In this document: positions 43,658 to 51,104 of the stretch, piece after piece | Numbering within the stretch: position 1 is the stretch's first letter | How the letters are laid out: every line of letters begins with the position of its first letter | Source: JBCAXA01 sp038534295 | GTDB lineage: Bacteria; Pseudomonadota; Gammaproteobacteria; Steroidobacterales; Woeseiaceae | NCBI GenBank assembly: GCA_038534295.1 | Contig: JBCAXA010000001.1 | Coordinates: 806,001-870,000 of the forward strand | Direction of reading: 5' to 3' | DNA length: 64,000 bases | The notes under the pieces: generated by a model | Databases searched by the model: none | What the model saw: the letters and a program-made list of their open reading frames with translations, nothing else | Told to the model about the DNA's origin: nothing | Program-made: the position numbers and the translations under genes

Positions 43658-45118
43658 CTAGCGCTTCATCGCGTCGAAGAACAGCTCGTTGGTCTTCGTA
43701 TCTTGCATCTTGCTGAGCAGGAACTCGATGGCGGCCAGTTCGTCCATCGGATGCAAGACCTTGCGCAGCACCCACATCTTCTGCAGCAGGTCTTCTTTCA
43801 TCAGCAGCTCTTCGCGGCGGGTGCCGGAGCGGTTGATGTTGATCGCCGGGAAGACCCGCTTCTCGGCGATACGCCGATCGAGGTGGATCTCCATGTTGCC
43901 GGTACCTTTGAACTCCTCGTAGATGACTTCGTCCATCTTCGAGCCGGTATCGATCAACGCGGTCGCAAGAATCGTCAGGCTGCCGCCTTCTTCGACGTTA
44001 CGGGCCGCACCGAAGAATCGCTTCGGCCGATGCAGCGCGTTCGCGTCGACACCACCGGTCAGGACCTTACCCGATGACGGCACAACGGTGTTGTACGCAC
44101 GAGCGAGTCGAGTGATGGAGTCGAGCAGAATAACGACGTCGTGCTTGTGCTCGACCAGACGCTTGGCCTTTTCGATGACCATATCGGCCACCTGAACGTG
44201 ACGGCTGGCCGGTTCGTCGAAGGTCGACGAAACCACCTCGCCGCGCACGGTCCGGGCCATTTCGGTCACTTCCTCGGGCCGCTCGTCGATCAGCAGAACG
44301 ATGAGCACACACTCGGGATTGTTGGCAGCGATCGACGATGCGATGTTCTGCAGCAGCATTGTCTTACCGGCTTTCGGCGGCGAGACGATGAGACCGCGTT
44401 GGCCTTTACCGATCGGCGCGGCCATGTCGATGATGCGCGCAGTCAGATCTTCTTTACTGCCGTTGCCCTGTTCGAGAACCAGCCGTTGTTTCGGAAACAG
44501 CGGCGTCAGGTTGGTGAACAGCACCTTGCTCTTCGCCGCTTCCGGCGCGTCGAAATTGATTTGCCCAACTTTCAGCAGCGCAAAGTAGCGCTCGCCGTCT
44601 TTTGGCGGACGAATCAATCCCGAGACGGTGTCACCGGTACGCAGGTTGAAGCGACGAATCTGGCTGGGCGAGACGTAAATGTCGTCAGGACCTGCCATGT
44701 ACGACGAATCGGCCGAGCGCAGGAAGCCGAAGCCGTCCTGCAGAATCTCGAGCACACCATCGCCGTAGATGTCTTCGCCATTGCGCGCGTGAGCTTTCAG
44801 GACGGCAAAAATGATGTCCTGTTTGCGCGAGCGCGCCATGTTTTCGAGCCCCATGGACTCGGCGAGCTCGACCAGCGCCGATGCTGGGCGCTTTTTGAGC
44901 TCGGTCAGGTTCATCGCCGACTTAGAGAGCTCTAACTGCTCCGGCGGGATGATTTCAAAATTTTCCTCATCCGGCGGCAGATGATCACTGTTGATGCCGG
45001 ACTGGTTGTTGCGCTTTCCGCGACGGCTCTTCTTGCGTGTCGAGTTGCGCTTTTTGGCGGGGCCGCCGCCGTTTCCGTTCTGGGCCCCTCTCGCTGTCGT
45101 AGCCAAGTCTCCCCTCAC
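43658..45118 (-). CDS. rho: Transcription termination factor Rho with N-terminal extension
   Basis: RNA-dependent ATPase that ends transcription. The core begins at MNLTELKKRPASALVELAES (residue 68 or so), with the RNA-binding cold-shock-like domain, P-loop PPKAGKTMLLQNIA and the Q/R-loop region LDSITRLARAYN. Upstream is a 67-residue basic, Lys/Arg/Asn-rich extension not found in E. coli Rho (419 residues) but seen in other lineages. The start is either GTG 45118, overlapping the trxA stop (GTGA), or TTG 45106, which has AGGGGAG just upstream. Confidence 0.96.
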   Translation of the reverse strand: MRGDLATTARGAQNGNGGGPAKKRNSTRKKSRRGKRNNQSGINSDHLPPDEENFEIIPPEQLELSKSAMNLTELKKRPASALVELAESMGLENMARSRKQDIIFAVLKAHARNGEDIYGDGVLEILQDGFGFLRSADSSYMAGPDDIYVSPSQIRRFNLRTGDTVSGLIRPPKDGERYFALLKVGQINFDAPEAAKSKVLFTNLTPLFPKQRLVLEQGNGSKEDLTARIIDMAAPIGKGQRGLIVSPPKAGKTMLLQNIASSIAANNPECVLIVLLIDERPEEVTEMARTVRGEVVSSTFDEPASRHVQVADMVIEKAKRLVEHKHDVVILLDSITRLARAYNTVVPSSGKVLTGGVDANALHRPKRFFGAARNVEEGGSLTILATALIDTGSKMDEVIYEEFKGTGNMEIHLDRRIAEKRVFPAININRSGTRREELLMKEDLLQKMWVLRKVLHPMDELAAIEFLLSKMQDTKTNELFFDAMKR

Positions 45119-45441
45119 AAATTAGTTTCCAGGAATTCATCGAGCTGGGCTTTGGACATGGCACCCAGTTTCTGCGCCTCAGGCGCGCCATTTTTGAAAA
45201 GAATTAGGGTAGGAATGCTGCGGATTCCAAAGCGGGCAGGCGTGTTCGGGTTTTCATCGATGTTGATCTTGGCGACGGTCAGGCGGTCCGAGAAACGCTC
45301 GGCCACGTCGTCAAGCAGCGGCGCAATCATTTTGCACGGTCCGCACCATTCTGCCCAAAAATCGAGCAAAACCGGTTTTGCGGAAGTGGCAACGTCAGTA
45401 TCAAAACTGGCGTCGCTAACGTGCACAATGCTATCGCTCAT
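45115..45441 (-). CDS. trxA: Thioredoxin 1
   Basis: 108 residues. General cytoplasmic disulfide reductant and the electron donor for DsbD. The active site WAEWCGPCK and the cis-Pro loop SIPTLILF are intact. Directly upstream of rho with overlapping stop and start, as in E. coli and many gammaproteobacteria. Confidence 0.98.
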   Translation of the reverse strand: MSDSIVHVSDASFDTDVATSAKPVLLDFWAEWCGPCKMIAPLLDDVAERFSDRLTVAKINIDENPNTPARFGIRSIPTLILFKNGAPEAQKLGAMSKAQLDEFLETNL

Positions 45442-45729
45442 CGAAATGGTACCCCTGGTGACTTAAATGTGCGGGTAGTGTTTAGCGGCCCGCGACGCAG
45501 ACAATCTGAGTTATTGAGACAAACCGTGCGGCGGGAACGTGACGCTACCCTGCCAATCAGGCACACTACGGTGAATACGGTTGTCGCGCGTGATGCGGAT
45601 TCTCTGGCGTGGCTGCTGTATGGGTTCTGCCAGGTGCGACGGAAGTCGCTGCAGATGCCCTAATTTGAACGCGTCGCGCCCGCTTTTGCAAGCATTTCGA
45701 CGCTACCGGATCACGGTTTTACCCCAAAT

Positions 45730-47049
45730 ATGTCCCAAGAACATCTCTCTGACCTCGAGTTCAGCGAACTCGACCTGATCGCTGCGTTGCAATCGGGTAT
45801 CGAGGCGTGCGGCTTTCAGCACTGCACACCCATCCAGGCGCAAACGCTGCCGATCGCGCTCGGCGGCAAGGACGTGGCCGGCCAGGCGCAAACCGGCACC
45901 GGCAAAACAGCGGCCTTCCTGATCGCATTGTTCCAGCGTCTGCTGGCCAACGTGCCCGAGCCGGATGCGCCGCGGCGACCGCGCGCGCTGATTTTGGCGC
46001 CGACGCGTGAGCTGGCAATTCAGATCGCCAAAGACGCCGAAGCGCTCGGGCGCGATTCAGGCCTCAAGATTGCCCTCGCCTACGGCGGCACGGACTACGA
46101 CAAACAGCGTGACAACATCGCCGCTGGCGTCGACGTCCTGATCGGCACACCAGGCCGATTGATCGATTACTTCAAGCAAAAGGTATTTTCGCTGCGCGCG
46201 ATCGAAGTGTTGGTGCTCGACGAAGCCGATCGCATGTTTGACCTCGGCTTCATTAAAGACATTCGTTACCTGCTGCGGCGCCTGCCAGAGCCGCAAGATC
46301 GGCTGAATTTGCTGTTCTCCGCCACGCTGTCGCACCGCGTGCTGGAGCTTGCCTACGAACACATGAACGACCCGGAGCTGATTCGAGTCGAGCCCGACAA
46401 AGTCACGGCCGACCGGGTCAAGCAGCGTATTTTCTTCCCCGCCAACGAAGAAAAGCTGCCGCTGCTCGTTCGCATGCTCCGCGAGGAGTCCGGCGGTCGC
46501 AGCATGGTGTTCGTCAATACCAAGCGCGAAGCCGAGCAAGTCGAAGCAACGCTGCAGGCCAACGATATCCAAGCCCAGGCCATTTCCGGCGATGTTCGCC
46601 AGAAGAAACGCCAACGCATGCTGCTCGATTTTCAAGAAGGCAAACTGCACGTGCTGATTGCCACCGACGTAGCATCGCGCGGGCTGCATATTCCGGACGT
46701 GACCCACGTCTACAACTACGACCTGCCGCAGGACCGCGAAGACTACGTCCACCGTATTGGTCGCACCGCCCGCGCCGGCGCGTCGGGCGAGGCGATTAGC
46801 TTCGGCTGCGAGCGCTACGCCATGTCGCTGCCGGATATCGAGGACTACATCGGCCACAAGATTCCGGTCGATAGCTTCGCGGCCAGCGATCTGCCGACCA
46901 TCGAGATCGGCAAGCCGGCACCGCGGCGTCGGCCGCGCTCAGGGCCCGGCAACGGCGCAAAACCCTCGGGCGGCGGTGACGGCGGCAAACCGCGGCGTCG
47001 ACGCCGGCGCCGCTCCGGTCAGTCGGACAATCGGCCGCCATCAAACTAG
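45730..47049 (+). CDS. rhlB: DEAD-box RNA helicase RhlB
   Basis: 439 residues. RNA helicase of the degradosome. Q-motif region (HCTPIQAQTLP), AQTGTGKT (53-60), DEAD, SAT and HRIGRTARAG are intact, and the C-terminus is an Arg/Gly/Pro-rich RNA-binding tail. Divergent from trxA-rho, the position of rhlB in E. coli, which supports RhlB rather than another DEAD-box protein. Confidence 0.94.
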   Translation: MSQEHLSDLEFSELDLIAALQSGIEACGFQHCTPIQAQTLPIALGGKDVAGQAQTGTGKTAAFLIALFQRLLANVPEPDAPRRPRALILAPTRELAIQIAKDAEALGRDSGLKIALAYGGTDYDKQRDNIAAGVDVLIGTPGRLIDYFKQKVFSLRAIEVLVLDEADRMFDLGFIKDIRYLLRRLPEPQDRLNLLFSATLSHRVLELAYEHMNDPELIRVEPDKVTADRVKQRIFFPANEEKLPLLVRMLREESGGRSMVFVNTKREAEQVEATLQANDIQAQAISGDVRQKKRQRMLLDFQEGKLHVLIATDVASRGLHIPDVTHVYNYDLPQDREDYVHRIGRTARAGASGEAISFGCERYAMSLPDIEDYIGHKIPVDSFAASDLPTIEIGKPAPRRRPRSGPGNGAKPSGGGDGGKPRRRRRRRSGQSDNRPPSN

Positions 47050-47068
47050 GCCGGCGCTGCTAGTACCG

Positions 47069-47710
47069 CTATTCGGCCAACAGGTCGACGATTCGCTCGA
47101 CGCTCGGGTACGGACTCATATCGCGCGTTGGCCGGCGCGAATCGGGCTTCGCAATGGCCGTCACCGGAACAAATCGACTCGCGGTAGCGAGCACCGGTGC
47201 CGAATCGTCCACCATCAAGAGCCGCTCCGGGGCCTCACCGACCCGGTCGAGCAAGCCCGGCCAAAACCGTTCGTCCTCTTTCGGCAGTCCGACGCGGTGT
47301 GAACAAACGACGTCGTCAACGAGTTGCGTAACGTTCGTTTGTTGATCTTTTATCCGCAGCGTTTCTGGATGTGCGTTGGTCACCAGCACGAGGTTAAATC
47401 CGGCCGCGCGCGCCCGGGCTAGAAAATCGCGCGCCCCGTCCAGGAACCGAATTCGGTCGGCGACGGTTTCCTTAAACGCGACTAGGTCGAAATTGAGTTC
47501 GCGTGACCAATGTTCAAGGCAATACCACGCAAGCGTGCCTTCACTCGCCCGAATCGCCGCAACGAGCTCCTGCTTGACGTCGTTCAAGTGTTCGCCACGC
47601 GCCGCGGCGAGCGCTGCCGGTACCTGCTCGGTCCAGAAATGGTTATCGAACGCCAAATCGAGCAGCGTTCCGTCCATGTCGAGTAACAGTGTGCGTTTGT
47701 CGTCGAGCAT
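47069..47710 (-). CDS. yrfG: HAD-family nucleotidase YrfG (GMP/IMP nucleotidase)
   Basis: 213 residues from ATG 47710. Haloacid-dehalogenase phosphatase with motif I LLLDMDGTLLDL, motif II VTNAH, and motif IV LMVDDSAPVL. The AFDNHFWTEQVP start and ALEHWSREL-like segment match YrfG, which dephosphorylates GMP and IMP. Divergent from cysQ, as in several relatives; convergent with rhlB. Confidence 0.88.
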   Translation of the reverse strand: MLDDKRTLLLDMDGTLLDLAFDNHFWTEQVPAALAAARGEHLNDVKQELVAAIRASEGTLAWYCLEHWSRELNFDLVAFKETVADRIRFLDGARDFLARARAAGFNLVLVTNAHPETLRIKDQQTNVTQLVDDVVCSHRVGLPKEDERFWPGLLDRVGEAPERLLMVDDSAPVLATASRFVPVTAIAKPDSRRPTRDMSPYPSVERIVDLLAE

Positions 47711-47814
47711 CCGTCGGCGCTCCGTCGGAACAATCAAGGCGAGACCAGCGTCGACGCCGGCAAAAACTTGAACTCCGCCCTGGTCTCGTCCGACTGAATC
47801 GTTAACATGGTGCC

Positions 47815-48630
47815 ATGAGCGACAAAACTCAACTATCCGAACTGCGCGCCGCCATCGTATCGATCGCAAGAGATGCCGCCAAAGCTATTCTCGAGGTCTA
47901 CGAGCGCGAGTTCGACGTACTGTCAAAAGACGACAAATCGCCGCTGACGGAAGCCGATCTCGCCGCGCATGCCATCATTATCGAACGGCTCACCGCACTG
48001 ACACCGGATACACCCTGCCTGTCCGAAGAAGGTGAGGTGCCGGATTTCGCGGTGCGACAGAACTGGCAGCGCTACTGGCTCATCGATCCGCTCGACGGCA
48101 CAAAAGAGTTCGTCAACCGCAATGGCGAGTTCACAGTCAATATCGCGTTGATCGAGGACGGCTTCCCAGCGCTCGGCGTTGTGCATGTTCCTGTAACCAA
48201 CGAGACGTTCAGCGGTGGTCCCGAGCTGGGCGCATTTCTTCAGGAGGGCGACGGCGAGGAGCAGGACCTGCGCGTCGCCGGTCGCTGCGAAGGCGCCGTT
48301 CGCGTTGTCGCCAGCCGCTCGCACCGCGGCGCCAATCTCGAGCCGTGGCTGGCCGAACTACCAGATGCCGAATTCGTACCCTGCGGCAGCTCCTTAAAAT
48401 TTTGCCGTGTCGCTTGCGGCGACGCAGACGTGTACCCGCGATTCGGACCAACGTCGGAATGGGATACCGGTGCAGCCCAGGCAGTGGCCGAAGGGGCGGG
48501 CGCCCGTGTCATCACGCTGAATGGCCATCGCTTGCGCTACAACAGCAAGGAATCGGTCTTGAACCCTTATTTCATAGTTGCCGGACCCGATGACCACGAC
48601 TGGTTACGAGCCGTTCCCGCCGACGAGTAG
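47815..48630 (+). CDS. cysQ: 3'(2'),5'-bisphosphate nucleotidase CysQ
   Basis: 271 residues. Magnesium-dependent phosphatase that converts PAP to AMP during sulfate assimilation. The inositol-monophosphatase-family motifs are present: EEGEVPDF, DPLDGTKEF and WDTGAAQAVAEGAG. Neighbouring yrfG is divergent and a DUF465 gene follows, overlapping context only. Confidence 0.95.
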   Translation: MSDKTQLSELRAAIVSIARDAAKAILEVYEREFDVLSKDDKSPLTEADLAAHAIIIERLTALTPDTPCLSEEGEVPDFAVRQNWQRYWLIDPLDGTKEFVNRNGEFTVNIALIEDGFPALGVVHVPVTNETFSGGPELGAFLQEGDGEEQDLRVAGRCEGAVRVVASRSHRGANLEPWLAELPDAEFVPCGSSLKFCRVACGDADVYPRFGPTSEWDTGAAQAVAEGAGARVITLNGHRLRYNSKESVLNPYFIVAGPDDHDWLRAVPADE

Positions 48631-48697
48631 CGGTCGCCGCACGCTGCGCGACTGTGCGACAATGGCGGGCCAAGCTCGGGGGGTTCGAGGCAATCGC

Positions 48698-48922
48698 GTG
48701 ACCGACGAACGCGGCAAGGTCGACAAAGACACGTTTCGGGAAATCGAGCGACTCAAGGAGCTTCGCCTAACCCATCGCGACCTCGACGAAATGATTGAAC
48801 GGCTGAGACACGACCCGCTCGTCGATCAATTCCGCGTGCGACGGTTGAAAAAGCGCAAGCTCCAGCTCAAAGACGCCATTTCCCGACTCGAGAGCGAACT
48901 GATCCCCGATCTGAACGCCTGA
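48698..48922 (+). CDS. DUF465/YdcH-like small coiled-coil protein
   Basis: 74 residues from GTG 48698, chosen because GAGG lies nine bases upstream and the length then fits the family (70-80); ATG 48662 would add 12 residues. Entirely helical and charged, with the family core LKELRLTHRDLDEMIERL and VRRLKKRKLQLKDAI. Function unknown in general. Convergent with the next gene. Confidence 0.8.
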   Translation: MTDERGKVDKDTFREIERLKELRLTHRDLDEMIERLRHDPLVDQFRVRRLKKRKLQLKDAISRLESELIPDLNA

Positions 48923-48923
48923 A

Positions 48924-49286
48924 TCAGTCGACGTCGGCTGCACCGAATTCGCGAATGACGACAATCTTGCCGACGATGTTGGCATTCAGCTCGTCCAGCC
49001 GCTCAGCCGGTATCCACCATTCCGTGTGATTCGCACCGCCGACGGTTTTAATTGGAAACTCGGCCATGAATTCCGCTCGTACATCGAAACGCGTGACGTA
49101 GCCGCAGCCGCTCGCTTTGACATTCCAGTCGCGGGCGATTTGCACCGCGTACGCTTCGTTGGTCACCGGATAAAAGATGGGCTGTTCGGGCAATCGTGGC
49201 GGCCATGCCGTATAGCCGCTAGCAGCGACGAGCTCGAGCTCTTCCGGCCCGGTAGGACGATATAACGTAACGACGTCGTCGCTCAT
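48924..49286 (-). CDS. Small protein of the family often labelled ADP-ribosylation/crystallin J1
   Basis: 120 residues. The start MSDDVVTLYRPTGPEELELV and core AVQIARDWNVKASGCGYVTRF match a widespread short family that databases name ADP-ribosylation/crystallin J1. I see none of the acidic metal-binding motifs of true ADP-ribosylglycohydrolases, so the label should not be read as a function. Its start overlaps the stop of the upstream membrane protein (ATGA). Confidence 0.75.
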   Translation of the reverse strand: MSDDVVTLYRPTGPEELELVAASGYTAWPPRLPEQPIFYPVTNEAYAVQIARDWNVKASGCGYVTRFDVRAEFMAEFPIKTVGGANHTEWWIPAERLDELNANIVGKIVVIREFGAADVD

Positions 49287-49786
49287 CCTGGAACGTGTCC
49301 TGCGCTACTCGATTGATCCGATGATTTCAACGAGCGCCCATAAAGCCACTCGCCGGCCAGCGCGCCAGCGACGCCGACAAATATCGGCAAAGTGAAAACC
49401 ACCTCCGGCGCAAAGCCGGCCTCGACCCACTGCGAACCTGGGAAAGCGTCCTGGAGCTGCCGTGCGATGTCGAGGTACACCAATACCGCCGCGCCTGCAA
49501 TCAACGTCGCGGCAACCGAGAATCGTCGTTGCGCGACGAAGCCGCCGATCAGCGTGGCGACAAACCATACGATGCTGTTGTGAATGAACGTCATACGAAG
49601 ACTTGGATCGAGCTCGGCCACATACTCGGCCGTTGGACCGCGTCTTTGCTCGAGGACCTCGGCCGAGTGCCATTCCGGAGATGTATGCGGTGCTGGAGCG
49701 TAGAGATCGAACTCGCTCAATAGCGCATCGTTGCCCAACAAAATCGCTACCGCGATGATTACAGCCAAGACATACCGTCGGATCAC
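49283..49786 (-). CDS. Hypothetical inner-membrane protein
   Basis: 167 residues with four likely helices (residues 5-20, 70-88, 93-110 and 130-150) and a periplasmic loop between the first two. No family recognised. Its start overlaps the stop of the receiver gene and its stop overlaps the next start, so three small genes are translationally coupled. Confidence 0.65.
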   Translation of the reverse strand: MIRRYVLAVIIAVAILLGNDALLSEFDLYAPAPHTSPEWHSAEVLEQRRGPTAEYVAELDPSLRMTFIHNSIVWFVATLIGGFVAQRRFSVAATLIAGAAVLVYLDIARQLQDAFPGSQWVEAGFAPEVVFTLPIFVGVAGALAGEWLYGRSLKSSDQSSSAGHVPG

Positions 49787-50157
49787 GTTTCGGCTCCAAA
49801 CAGATCGCCGATACGTTTAGATAGATCCGAGAGTCGAAACGGCTTTTCGAGGCACGCGATGATTTCCGGGAAACGTTCTCGGTCCGAGCGCGGCACGCCT
49901 GCCGAGCCTGTGACCATGAAGGTCGGTATCGATAGCCCCATGCCACGAAGGCGCTCGAGAATGCCCGGTCCGTCGATGTCCGGCAGCCCAAGATCGATCA
50001 CTAAGCAGGCTGGCGATAAATCCGGAAGCGCATCGAGAAAGCGCTGCGCGGATTCAAACTCGTCGACCACGAATCCCGCGGCGCGTAGCGACATCGACAT
50101 CGACAGCCGCACAGCTTCGTCGTCGTCGATGACGCAAATCAGTCCATCTATGCTCAT
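49783..50157 (-). CDS. Stand-alone response regulator receiver domain
   Basis: 124 residues, one CheY-like domain with the acidic pocket DDD (11-13), phosphoacceptor Asp55, Thr83 and Lys105, and no output domain. No histidine kinase is encoded in the window, so its partner is elsewhere. It begins at the base following the trhO stop and overlaps a membrane-protein gene downstream. Confidence 0.88.
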   Translation of the reverse strand: MSIDGLICVIDDDEAVRLSMSMSLRAAGFVVDEFESAQRFLDALPDLSPACLVIDLGLPDIDGPGILERLRGMGLSIPTFMVTGSAGVPRSDRERFPEIIACLEKPFRLSDLSKRIGDLFGAET

Positions 50158-51072
50158 TCAATCGCGGTTTTCTGCGCTTCGCGCGCGGTCCCGGCGCAGC
50201 CGGTTCTGGCGGCGTCGCTCGCGCAGACCGTTTAACTTCTCCTCGTCGATCGTGCCATGACAATGCGGGCAAGACAGCCCTTCCTCGTACAGCGGTGACG
50301 CAAGGTCGTCGGGACCCAACGGTCGCCGGCACGCATGGCATTGAACATAACCACCCGGCGCGAGCTCTTGATTGACGGCCACGCGCGTGTCAAACACGAA
50401 ACACTCGCCTTGCCAGCGATTCTCGTCGGCCGCCACCGCATCGAGATAGCCAAGCACACCGCCGTCAAGTTGATACACCTCCTGGCAGCCGGACTCGAGC
50501 AGCAGCGCCGAGGCTTTTTCGCAGCGGATACCGCCGGTGCAGAACATCGCCACCGGCTGTGACTTTAACCGATCGATGTTGGCCGCGACGTAGTCCGGAA
50601 ACTCGCGAAAACTGCCGGTTTGCGGGTTCTCGACGCCGGGGAACGTGCCTACCTCAACCTCGTAGTCGTTGCGCGTGTCGATGACGATGACGTCGTCACG
50701 CGCGAGCAGCGCATTCCACGTAGCGGCGTCAACGTGTGGTGCGGTCGCAGCGGCCGGATTGATGTCCGGTCGACCAAGCGTCACGATCTCGGCGCGCAGC
50801 CGTACCCGCATCTTCTGAAACGGCGAACCCGCGCTTTCGCTCCACCGACCGGTCATGTTTTCGAAGCCTTCCCAACGTGCCAGCCAGGCCAGTAGCGACT
50901 CGATGGCGTCACGCTCACCGCAGACCGTGCCGTTGATACCCTCGTCCGCCAACAGGATCGTGCCGAGCAGCGAGCGCTCGCGCGCCTCGGCAAGCAACGC
51001 GTCTTTGCGTCCGGCGGGATCGACCAGCGCCGCAAAGCGGTAGAACGAGCAGACGGTAAGCAGTGGGCTCAT
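50158..51072 (-). CDS. trhO: tRNA uridine(34) hydroxylase TrhO
   Basis: 304 residues, YceA family. Oxygen-dependent hydroxylation of U34 in tRNAs as part of cmo5U/mcmo5U formation. The rhodanese domain (about 120-220) has the catalytic cysteine loop FCTGGIRCEKASA; a zinc-binding CxxC pair (QCHACRRPL and CPHCHG) is in the C-terminal part, present in many homologues. First gene of a four-gene operon with a receiver protein. Confidence 0.93.
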   Translation of the reverse strand: MSPLLTVCSFYRFAALVDPAGRKDALLAEARERSLLGTILLADEGINGTVCGERDAIESLLAWLARWEGFENMTGRWSESAGSPFQKMRVRLRAEIVTLGRPDINPAAATAPHVDAATWNALLARDDVIVIDTRNDYEVEVGTFPGVENPQTGSFREFPDYVAANIDRLKSQPVAMFCTGGIRCEKASALLLESGCQEVYQLDGGVLGYLDAVAADENRWQGECFVFDTRVAVNQELAPGGYVQCHACRRPLGPDDLASPLYEEGLSCPHCHGTIDEEKLNGLRERRRQNRLRRDRARSAENRD

Positions 51073-51104
51073 GCTAAAAGCTTAGCAAACGAGACTGCCG
51101 GCGA

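Noticed and set aside
45442..45729. Regulatory RNA or gene between trxA and rhlB
   Set aside because: Open frames here are short with no ribosome-binding site, and I found no convincing promoter pair or stable structure.
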